NCBI GenBank assembly: GCA_002731295.1
Contig: PCBE01000033.1
Location: forward strand, 1 to 6,692
DNA length: 6,692 bases
From: Acidiferrobacteraceae bacterium
Lineage (GTDB): Bacteria; Pseudomonadota; Gammaproteobacteria; Arenicellales; UBA868
Reading direction: 5' to 3'
Part shown: positions 1-5,958 of the stretch, one piece after another
Position numbering within the stretch: the first letter of the stretch is position 1
Layout of the letters: each line of letters starts with the position of its first letter
The notes under the pieces: model-generated
What the model was told of the DNA's origin: nothing
Databases searched by the model: none
What the model saw: the letters and a program-made list of their open reading frames with translations, nothing else
Position numbers and translations under genes: made by a program

Positions 1-641
1 CGGACAATGCAAGTTTCCACGCGGGCGCCCTGGTCGAGCCCTTGGCGGTTGGATTAAATGCAGTCAAGCGTGCTGGACTGCAGGCTGGCGACCCGGTGTT
101 GGTGATCGGTGCTGGACCGGTCGGTTTGTCCGTTGCTTTATGGTGTCGCTTTTTCGGCGCCCGTGATGTGATCGTGAGTGACCTGGTCGAAGCGCGGGCA
201 GTTCGCTGTGTCGAATTTGGTGCTACGGCGGCGGTCAATGCTGTCAATGAAGATGTTCAGGCACGCTTCCGGCAGATCGCAGGCCGGCCACCGGCTGTGG
301 TATTTGATTGTGTGGGTGTGCCGGGCAGCCTTCAACTCAGCATTGACCAGGCACCGGCCGATGCGCATCTGGTGGTTGTCGGGTTGTGCATGGCGCAGGA
401 CGCATTTTTCCCTGCCAAGGCCATCGTGAAAGAACTCCACATCACCTTTGCATTTGTGTACTCGAAGGCAGACTTTCAGTTCGTGATCGACATGTTGGGT
501 AGTGAGCGGATTCCAGTGGATGCCCTGGTGACGAGCGTTGTTGGTTTGGCCGATTTCCCAAGTAAATTCGAGGCGATGCGCACACCCGGTGTCGACCTCA
601 AGGTGATGCTGGAACCAGACTCAGGCATAAACAATCTTTAA
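1..641 (+). CDS. Zinc-type medium-chain alcohol/polyol dehydrogenase, C-terminal part (partial, open at left edge)
   Basis: The reading frame is open from base 3 to the TAA at 639-641, giving about 212 visible residues; the start and the N-terminal catalytic zinc domain lie outside the window. The first residues include ALVEPLAVGLNAV, the segment joining the catalytic and cofactor domains in threonine, sorbitol and butanediol dehydrogenase-like enzymes, with the conserved Glu. Next comes the Rossmann motif VIGAGPVGLSVAL (about bases 102-140). The second strand ends in VIVSD, and an acidic residue there usually means NAD rather than NADP; this is inference. The family oxidises secondary alcohols or polyols to ketones in the cytoplasm. 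Typical members have about 340-350 residues, so roughly 130 are missing. The gene converges on the minus-strand dehydrogenase, with 45 bases between the stops. The substrate cannot be assigned. The family call is firm. Confidence 0.9.
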   Translation, partial: DNASFHAGALVEPLAVGLNAVKRAGLQAGDPVLVIGAGPVGLSVALWCRFFGARDVIVSDLVEARAVRCVEFGATAAVNAVNEDVQARFRQIAGRPPAVVFDCVGVPGSLQLSIDQAPADAHLVVVGLCMAQDAFFPAKAIVKELHITFAFVYSKADFQFVIDMLGSERIPVDALVTSVVGLADFPSKFEAMRTPGVDLKVMLEPDSGINNL

Positions 642-657
642 ACCTATTTAGCCCAAA

Positions 658-682
658 GTGCGGTGATCGGTCGTTACTGCAC
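658..682. terminator. Weak stem-loop between convergent genes
   Basis: The arms GTGCGGT (658-664) and ACTGCAC (676-682) can form a 7-pair stem with one G-U pair and an 11-base loop. They sit between the stop codons of the two convergent genes, where a shared terminator would be expected. Neither strand has a real run of T after the stem: the plus strand continues CGTCTT and the minus strand TTTGGGC. This is therefore a weak candidate and could be chance. Confidence 0.2.
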
Positions 683-686
683 CGTC

Positions 687-1619
687 TTAATCGGCATCGA
701 GTACAGCCTGAACATCCTTGGGGTCTAGCGTGAAATCGACGTCTGCTCTTTCCTGTTGCAGACACATGGCAACGCGGGAATCCCGATCACCCCAGCCTCG
801 ATCCAGAGCCTCGGCCATGTCGGCCAGGGTCAGGTCGATCAGGCGCATGGGTACGCCAAATTCTCGTCCTAGATCTGCGGCCAGGGCCACGTCCTTGTGG
901 GCCAGGCGCAGGGCAAAATCTGGTGGATCATACTGATTGATCAGATAATGTTCCGACAGGCTGTCAAAGGTTCGTTGCCGTCCTCGGACGCCTTGGCGAA
1001 CTGCCGCAAACAATGCCAGAGGTTCGACGCCGGCCTTGACGCCGGCGGAAAATACTTCCGCCAGGGCGGTTTGAATGGCATAACCGGCAGCGTTGTGCAC
1101 GAGCTTGGCCACAGTGCCGGCACCGATTGGGCCGATATAGCGGACCTGATCACCCAGTGTGTCCAGGGCGGTCCGGTTGGTGCTGAATACGGTCTCGTCG
1201 CCACCGACCCAGATGGCGAGTTTCCCGGAGGCTGCGCCCTTAGGCCCACCGCTGACCGGCGCATCCAGGCAATGCAGGCCCCTGGCTGCGAAGACCTCGT
1301 GGATGTGGCGGACCGTGGTTGGTGCGTTTGTTGAAAGATCAAACAGCACAGTGCCCGGCGCCATACCGGCAATCAGGCCGTCGGTCTCGTCCAGTGCCAC
1401 TGCTTCGACTTCGGCTGGTCCGGGCAGGGAGGTCATGATCACTTCCGAAGCAGCTGCCAGCTCCCGTGGTGTATCAGCCCATTTGGCGCCTGCCGACAGA
1501 TGCGTATCCGCGCTACCGCGCCGAATGTCGTGCACGGTAATCTCTGTACCGGCCTTGATCAGGTTGGTCGCAAAATGGGCGCCCATCGTGCCCAGGCCGA
1601 TAAATCCGATCTTCTTCAT
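687..1619 (-). CDS. 3-hydroxyisobutyrate dehydrogenase family NAD(P)-dependent oxidoreductase
   Basis: A complete 310-residue protein, close to the usual 290-310 for this beta-hydroxyacid dehydrogenase family (MmsB, GarR and relatives), which reversibly oxidises 3-hydroxy acids to semialdehydes or keto acids in the cytoplasm. The N-terminal Rossmann motif is GFIGLGTMG (residues 5-13). VHDIRR (29-34) ends the second strand with Asp31, which suggests NAD preference (inference). The substrate-binding signature DAPVSGGPKGA is at 119-129. GAGTVAKLVHNA (167-177) carries the catalytic Lys172 and the conserved Asn176; His175 stands where many relatives have Asn. The helical C-terminal domain includes the usual HKDVALA segment (241-247). 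The ATG at 1619 is chosen because the protein then begins MKKIGFIGLG, as the family does, and AAGGA lies 8 bases upstream. The frame stays open upstream to 1775, but that stretch resembles nothing in the family. The substrate is unknown. Confidence 0.93.
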   Translation of the reverse strand: MKKIGFIGLGTMGAHFATNLIKAGTEITVHDIRRGSADTHLSAGAKWADTPRELAAASEVIMTSLPGPAEVEAVALDETDGLIAGMAPGTVLFDLSTNAPTTVRHIHEVFAARGLHCLDAPVSGGPKGAASGKLAIWVGGDETVFSTNRTALDTLGDQVRYIGPIGAGTVAKLVHNAAGYAIQTALAEVFSAGVKAGVEPLALFAAVRQGVRGRQRTFDSLSEHYLINQYDPPDFALRLAHKDVALAADLGREFGVPMRLIDLTLADMAEALDRGWGDRDSRVAMCLQQERADVDFTLDPKDVQAVLDAD

Positions 1620-1689
1620 CTGAGTTGTCCTTGATCTTGGTTTTGAAATAGCGACCAATTGTTTCGGGTAGTACCAACCGGACGCGGCT

Positions 1690-1797
1690 TTACCGGACAG
1701 GTCGGTTAAATATTTCCCAGTGCGGTCCGCACGAGTCCATGAAATTGCTGCACAGCGTGTTCGGAGATAACGCATCAGTCGGCTGGGTTTGTGCCAT
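1690..1797 (-). CDS. Putative 35-residue small protein or leader peptide upstream of the HIBADH-family gene
   Basis: A short frame runs from ATG at 1797-1795 to TAA at 1692-1690. It is preceded by AAGGAGG (1805-1811), a near-perfect SD, at a 7-base spacing; this is the strongest ribosome binding site in the window. The peptide starts MAQTQPTDAL and is polar, with two cysteines (residues 16 and 23, spaced CX6C) and no membrane segment or signal peptide. I do not recognise it. Its stop lies 70 bases before the ATG of the HIBADH-family gene on the same strand, so the two are probably cotranscribed. It could be a small protein, a leader peptide that tunes translation or transcription of the downstream gene, or the surviving N-terminus of a gene largely lost by deletion. 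The SD and spacing are seen; expression is inference. Confidence 0.4.
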   Translation of the reverse strand: MAQTQPTDALSPNTLCSNFMDSCGPHWEIFNRPVR

Positions 1798-1903
1798 CGT
1801 GAATCCTCCTTGAGTGTGGCAGCATCGGGCTGCAGTATTCGAGAATCATGTCGTCAGGTAGTGCGTTAGGCATGTGGATTGGTTCTTCCTGATTCGAAGA
1901 TGA

Positions 1904-1932
1904 AGTATCTCAACATCACCGGATTGCGACAA
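1904..1932 (-). promoter_or_regulatory. Candidate sigma70-type promoter for the small ORF and HIBADH-family gene
   Basis: Read on the minus strand, TTGTCG (1932-1927) and GATACT (1909-1904) are separated by exactly 17 bases. Each matches four of six positions of the -35 and -10 consensus. Transcription would start near 1897 and give a leader of about 100 bases before the small ORF. The match is ordinary and could be chance; its support is the spacing and the position before the strong SD. Confidence 0.3.
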
Positions 1933-1982
1933 CTATAATCAATTTGGATAACAGAGCTTGCGTTGGCTTAGGAATCGATAGT

Positions 1983-2023
1983 GACCGACATCGATGCGTT
2001 TGCTATGGTCGGTCCGTATAGCA
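1983..2023. promoter_or_regulatory. Two overlapping inverted repeats, possible operator before the A-subunit gene
   Basis: First dyad: GACCGAC (1983-1989) with GTCGGTC (2008-2014), perfect 7-base arms and an 18-base spacer. Second dyad: TGCTAT (2001-2006) with ATAGCA (2018-2023), perfect 6-base arms and an 11-base spacer. The second has the T-N11-A geometry typical of LysR-type regulator sites. The two interlock, because the right arm of the first lies in the spacer of the second. They end about 78 bases before the A-subunit start. Arms this short are expected by chance about once or so in a region this size, so the operator role is inference from position and geometry. Confidence 0.3.
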
Positions 2024-2087
2024 GTGAATCAGAGCACCAGGATTGTTAAAGCGCCTCTTCCAGCAAGCAGCCCGAATCAAACAGAAT

Positions 2088-2091
2088 AGGA
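2088..2091 (+). promoter_or_regulatory. Ribosome binding site of the A-subunit gene
   Basis: AGGA lies 9 bases before the ATG at 2101. It supports that start, after which the protein immediately reads MAWRLGIDIGGTFTD, as the family does. Confidence 0.7.
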
Positions 2092-2100
2092 AAAACCCAG

Positions 2101-4185
2101 ATGGCATGGCGTCTCGGAATTGATATCGGCGGTACTTTCACAGATGTTGCGTTAGTCAACGATGTCGACGGTACCATTGGTATTGCCAAAACGCCCACTA
2201 CTCCAAGTGATTTCGGTAAAGCGGTGTTGAGTGGCCTGCACAGTGCGCTCGATCGTTATGGTGTGCAGCCTGATGAGGTGTCGCTGCTGTCTCATGCGAC
2301 CACCGTGGTGACCAACTCGATTCTCGAAGAAAATGGCGCACGCACCGCGCTGATCAGTACACGCGGTTTCCGTGATGTGCTCGAGCTTCGACGTTCTGCC
2401 CGGTCTGATCTGTACGACATGTTTCAGGATTCGCCGCGTGTGCTGGTACCAAGACATCGCCGCCTGGAGATTACCGAACGGCTCGATGCAACGGGTACAG
2501 TCATAGTGCCTCTGGCGGAGCCCGAAATTCCCGGGCTGATCAAGCAACTCAAGGATCTCGATGTCGAAGCGGTCGCGATATCGTTACTGTTCTCGTTTCT
2601 TAACGATCGTCATGAGCGTCGGCTTGGCGATGCATTGCGCGAAGCGCTTCCCGATGTGGCCATTTTCCTCTCCAGTGAAGTGTTACCCGAGGTCCGGGAA
2701 TTCGAGCGAACCAGTACCACAGCGGTCTGTGCCTATGTCGCGCCAATTCTGGGGTCATATCTAAAGCGGCTCGAAACTGCGACCGATAGCCTGGGCTTGC
2801 CAGAACTGCACGTGATGGGTTCAACCGGCGGGGTATTCGATGTTCGGGAGGCTTTGCGCATGCCCGTGAATTCGGTCGAATCGGGCCCGGCAGCCGGCGT
2901 TATTGCGGCACAGTTGGTCGGCGCCCAGCTTGGTGAATCCAATCTGATTTCTTTCGACATGGGCGGGACAACTGCGAAAGCCAGTTTGATCCGCGATGGT
3001 CAGATCGAAGTGACCGCTGACTACGAGGTCGGGGGTACAGGCAGTCAGAACAGGTGGGTCACAGGGTCAGGTCACCCGATTCGTGTGCCGGTAATCGACC
3101 TCGCCGAAGTCAGTGCCGGTGGTGGCAGTATTGCCTGGATCGACCCGGCGGGTTCTCTGCGTGTCGGGCCCCACAGCGCCGGCGCAGAACCGGGGCCCGT
3201 CTGTTATGGCCAGGGCGGTGATCAACCGACCGTGACCGATGCGAATCTGGTGCTTGGTTACCTGGATGCGCATTCGCTGCTGGACGGCGATTTGCCGATC
3301 GATTACCAGCGTGCAGAGCACGCACTGCAAAAGAAAATCGGCGATCCCATGAACATGACCGCTCTGCAGGCGGCCGCAGCTGTCCGGGATATTGTGAACA
3401 ACGGGATGGCTGAGGCACTGCGGATCGTGTCAATCGAGCGCGGTCACGATCCGAGGGAATTCAGTTTGGTCGCTTTTGGGGGTGCAGGGCCGGTGCATGC
3501 TGCTGCGCTCGCTGACGAACTCGACATCCCCCGGATCATCGTCCCCCCCATCCCGGGCGGCTTTTCCGCGCTCGGACTGGTGATGACAGATGTCCGACGG
3601 GACTATGCAAGAACGCTCTACCGACAGCTCGAAGATCTCGCGGCCAGTGATATCGAAGCTGTTTGGTCCGAGTTGCAGGCTCAGGGTGAGGAGATGCTGA
3701 CATCCACGGGGATCAGTCCGGATCACTGGCGTTTCAGGCGATCGGCTGATCTGCGCTATAGCCGACAGGCCTATGAGTTGAACGTGACTGCGGCGGCGGG
3801 GGAATTCACCGACAAGACCAAGGCTAAACTGGCAGAGAGTTTTCATTCCCGCCACGAACAGACCTATGGCCACAAGAATCTGACCGAACCAGTACACCTG
3901 GTTACGCTTCGACTGACAGCAGTTGGAGAATTGGGCAGGCTTGAGATTGCCGACATAATTTGTTCAGACGGTGCGAGCGAGAAATCCCGGCGCCCGGTCT
4001 GGTTTGCTCAGACAGGTACCACGAACTGCAGCGTACACAATCGCTCCAGCCTTGCCGCTGGAGTCAGTCTCGACGGTCCCGTTATCGTTGAGTCACTGGA
4101 CAGTACCCTGGTTGTGCCACCGGGTTGGACAGCGCGCAATGATTACAAAGGCTTTATCACCCTGGAGCGATCTAACCGTGAATAG
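2101..4185 (+). CDS. hyuA: Hydantoinase/oxoprolinase family ATP-dependent enzyme, subunit A
   Basis: A complete 694-residue protein, normal for stand-alone A subunits. With the B subunit the family hydrolyses N-methylhydantoin, 5-oxoproline or caprolactam using ATP, or carboxylates acetone or acetophenone. The A subunit has the actin/hexokinase-like ATP-binding fold. Visible motifs are GIDIGGTFTD (6-15, first phosphate loop), SHATTVVTN (64-72), EFERTST (200-206), STGGV (241-245), SGPAAGV (261-267), FDMGGTTAK (285-293, second phosphate loop), AGGGSIAW (339-346), EPGPVCYG (363-370), PTVTDANLVLGYL (376-388), FGGAGPVHA (459-467) and PPIPGGFSALGL (482-493). The C-terminal beta-rich domain has LRYSRQAYEL (551-560), where relatives usually have Gly in place of Arg555, and GPVIVESLDSTLVVPPG (659-675). 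The stop overlaps the B-subunit start by 8 bases, so the subunits are probably made together. The symbol denotes the family; the substrate is not determined. Confidence 0.95.
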   Translation: MAWRLGIDIGGTFTDVALVNDVDGTIGIAKTPTTPSDFGKAVLSGLHSALDRYGVQPDEVSLLSHATTVVTNSILEENGARTALISTRGFRDVLELRRSARSDLYDMFQDSPRVLVPRHRRLEITERLDATGTVIVPLAEPEIPGLIKQLKDLDVEAVAISLLFSFLNDRHERRLGDALREALPDVAIFLSSEVLPEVREFERTSTTAVCAYVAPILGSYLKRLETATDSLGLPELHVMGSTGGVFDVREALRMPVNSVESGPAAGVIAAQLVGAQLGESNLISFDMGGTTAKASLIRDGQIEVTADYEVGGTGSQNRWVTGSGHPIRVPVIDLAEVSAGGGSIAWIDPAGSLRVGPHSAGAEPGPVCYGQGGDQPTVTDANLVLGYLDAHSLLDGDLPIDYQRAEHALQKKIGDPMNMTALQAAAAVRDIVNNGMAEALRIVSIERGHDPREFSLVAFGGAGPVHAAALADELDIPRIIVPPIPGGFSALGLVMTDVRRDYARTLYRQLEDLAASDIEAVWSELQAQGEEMLTSTGISPDHWRFRRSADLRYSRQAYELNVTAAAGEFTDKTKAKLAESFHSRHEQTYGHKNLTEPVHLVTLRLTAVGELGRLEIADIICSDGASEKSRRPVWFAQTGTTNCSVHNRSSLAAGVSLDGPVIVESLDSTLVVPPGWTARNDYKGFITLERSNRE
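4164..4180 (+). promoter_or_regulatory. SD and GTG start of the B subunit inside the A-subunit end
   Basis: GGAG (4164-4167) lies 10 bases before GTG (4178-4180), within the last codons of the A-subunit gene. The shared bases GTGAATAG contain both the B start and the A stop, a geometry typical of translational coupling. This fixes the B start, since the conserved DPVTFEVVKN follows 11 residues later. The frame is open upstream to 3971, but that part is only the A gene read out of frame. Confidence 0.75.
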
Positions 4186-5863
4186 CGACGCACACCGAGA
4201 CCGGCTGACCGACCCGGTCACTTTCGAGGTGGTCAAGAACACCCTCTACAAGGCGGCTGAGGAAATGAAAATCGTTCTCGCCAAAACTGCTTATTCCCCC
4301 ATCCTGAAAGTTGCCGGGGATTATTCCTGTGGAATCTTCGATACCCAAGGAAACATGGTGGCCCAGGGGCCAGATCTGCCGATTCACCTGGGTTCGATGC
4401 CGGATGCGGTTGCTGCCGTGATCAACAAATTCGCACACAGCGCGGTTGAAGGCGATGTTTTTATTCACAACGATCCCTATTTCGGAGGCTCACACCTTCC
4501 GGACGTTAATGTCATCGCGCCGGCGTTCTACCAGGGCAGAATCTTCGGCTGGACCTGTGTCCGGGCACACTGGCCTGACATCGGCAGTGCCACACCAGGA
4601 AGTTATGGTGCGGTGACCGAGATCTATGGTGAGGGGTTGCGTATGCCTCCGATTCGGCTCTATCACGCAGGTGAAATCGACCCCAATGTAGAGGATCTGA
4701 TTCTTGCCAACGTGCGCACACCGGACGAACGGATGGGGGATCTACGGGCACAGGTTGCCGCCAATCACCGGGCCTGCCAGAGGCTGGTCAGTTTAGCCTC
4801 GAAGTACGGCGTAGATGTATTGACCCGCATCATGCAGGAGGTGATGGATTACTCAGAGAGCTTGATGCGACTGATGTTGTCGGAGCTGCCCGACGGCGAG
4901 GGTGTTTTCGAGGACTTCTGCGATGGTGACGGTATCATCGAAGACGGCGAAGACGAAGACATGACCTTTACCATCCGTATGCGGGTATTGAAAGCAGGCG
5001 ATACCCTCGAAGTGGACTTTGAGGGCAGTGACCCGGCGGTCTCTGGGCCTATCAACGCGCCGTTGTCCGTGACTGCGTCAGGGGTTTACTGCTCGTTGAA
5101 GATGATTGTTGATCCGAATAGCCTGATTCCACCCAATTCCGGCGCTTGGCGCCCAATTCGGGTGACGGCGCCGGCAGGTTCTGTGGTTAATGCTCAATTT
5201 CCCTCACCCGTGGTTTACGCTAACCACGAGATCAGTCATAGAGTTGCCGACATGACTTTTGGTGCCATGGCGGGCTTCATGCCTGCCAATGTTATGGCGT
5301 GCAGTCAGGGTACTTCGGGCATCATTACGCTTGGCGGTGTAGACCCGCGCAACGGTCAGCACTACGTCAGTTACGAAACCATTAAGGGTGGCATGGGGGC
5401 AAGACCGAACAAGGACGGCATCAACGTAGTCGCTGCTGGTATTTCGAATACCATGAACACGCCAATTGAGATCCTCGAACTGAGTTTTCCGGTTCGAATA
5501 GATTATTACGAAATCACACCGAATAGTGGGGGTCGTGGCAAGTACCGCGGGGGTTGCGGCTCGCGCCGGGCCTGGACCATTGTTGATCACGATGCACGTG
5601 CAGCGGTATGCCTGGAGCGCACCAAGTCGCCGCCATTCGGTGTTTGTGGAGGCGAGGCCGGCGCCCGTGCAAGCATTGCGCTTAAGTTAGCGGATGGTTC
5701 GATACGCACACTTCTGACCAAGGGCGGTTTCAATGCCCCGGCCGGCGCACAGATTCTACTTGAGGTTCCCGGTGCGGGGGGTTACGGCGATGCCAGTGAA
5801 CGTGATTCTCAAGCGCGCGCACGCGATCTTCGGGATGGTTATGTCAGTGCTGATCCAGACTAA
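4178..5863 (+). CDS. hyuB: Hydantoinase/oxoprolinase family ATP-dependent enzyme, subunit B
   Basis: A complete 561-residue protein with a GTG start, within the usual 520-590 range for B subunits. It partners the A subunit just upstream and is expected to carry the amide-hydrolysing or carboxylating site. Family motifs in order: DPVTFEVVKN (12-21), HLGSMPDAV (70-78), GDVFIHNDPYFGGSHLPDV (92-110), HWPDIGSATPGS (131-142), EIYGEGLRMPP (148-158), NVRTPDERMGDL (178-189), DFEGSDPAVSGPINAP (280-295), YETIKGGMGARP (399-410), NTPIEILELSFP (427-438), NSGGRGKYRGG (449-459) and EVPGAGGYGD (529-538). His106, Asp109, His131 and Asp134 are candidate metal ligands by analogy with the family (inference). A very acidic stretch (245-261) is encoded in part by three GAAGAC units. 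No gamma-subunit gene of the acetone carboxylase type follows. The specific substrate is unknown. Confidence 0.95.
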   Translation: MNSDAHRDRLTDPVTFEVVKNTLYKAAEEMKIVLAKTAYSPILKVAGDYSCGIFDTQGNMVAQGPDLPIHLGSMPDAVAAVINKFAHSAVEGDVFIHNDPYFGGSHLPDVNVIAPAFYQGRIFGWTCVRAHWPDIGSATPGSYGAVTEIYGEGLRMPPIRLYHAGEIDPNVEDLILANVRTPDERMGDLRAQVAANHRACQRLVSLASKYGVDVLTRIMQEVMDYSESLMRLMLSELPDGEGVFEDFCDGDGIIEDGEDEDMTFTIRMRVLKAGDTLEVDFEGSDPAVSGPINAPLSVTASGVYCSLKMIVDPNSLIPPNSGAWRPIRVTAPAGSVVNAQFPSPVVYANHEISHRVADMTFGAMAGFMPANVMACSQGTSGIITLGGVDPRNGQHYVSYETIKGGMGARPNKDGINVVAAGISNTMNTPIEILELSFPVRIDYYEITPNSGGRGKYRGGCGSRRAWTIVDHDARAAVCLERTKSPPFGVCGGEAGARASIALKLADGSIRTLLTKGGFNAPAGAQILLEVPGAGGYGDASERDSQARARDLRDGYVSADPD

Positions 5864-5958
5864 ATGATGAGCTCATGCGAGGACCTAGGGGCATTAAACT
5901 GTACCTGCTTTAGATAGAGTCGCCACATGCTCAGCCCAATCATAAACAGGAAGCCATA
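5864..5958 (+). other. 95-base gap between the B-subunit and luciferase-like genes
   Basis: I see no terminator stem followed by T's and no convincing promoter, so readthrough from the A/B pair is likely. A perfect 10-base palindrome ATGAGCTCAT sits at 5867-5876, just after the B stop. AGGAA (5948-5952) is the SD of the next gene, 6 bases from its ATG. Confidence 0.5.

Larger units (their letters stand above)
1620..2100. other. Divergent intergenic/control region, 481 bases
   Basis: The stretch between the HIBADH-family start (1619, minus) and the A-subunit start (2101, plus). The left part holds the small minus-strand ORF and its SD. The middle (about 1815-1935) holds short dyads: GCAGC/GCTGC (1819-1823/1829-1833), ATTCGAGAAT (1837-1846), TCTTC/GAAGA (1884-1888/1896-1900), and a minus-strand promoter candidate. 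The right part (1981-2023) holds two overlapping inverted repeats. I see no tRNA, no known riboswitch and no convincing plus-strand -35/-10 pair. No regulator gene lies in the window, although a divergent arrangement often goes with one nearby. Confidence 0.6.

Noticed and set aside
897..1623. Long plus-strand frames opposite the HIBADH-family gene (897-1334 and 1159-1623)
   Set aside because: They have no recognisable motif and no good SD, and they lie antisense to a well-supported gene. They are explained by the codon pattern of the true gene.
1620..1775. In-frame upstream extension of the HIBADH-family gene by 52 codons
   Set aside because: The extension has no family similarity. The ATG at 1619 has its own SD and starts directly at the Rossmann strand. 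The extension also overlaps the small ORF in another frame.
1848..1892. 14-codon plus-strand frame in the divergent region
   Set aside because: It is very short, lacks an SD and shows no sign of being coding.
1934..1939. Perfect TATAAT on the plus strand
   Set aside because: No -35-like hexamer lies 16-18 bases upstream (the position reads CAACAT), so on its own it is not convincing as the A/B promoter.
3971..4177. Upstream extension of the B subunit into the A-subunit gene
   Set aside because: It reads the A gene in another frame and lacks family similarity. GTG 4178 with GGAG upstream gives the expected N-terminus.
5867..5876. 10-base palindrome ATGAGCTCAT after the B-subunit stop
   Set aside because: It has no loop or T-run for a terminator and no second copy; chance is sufficient explanation.
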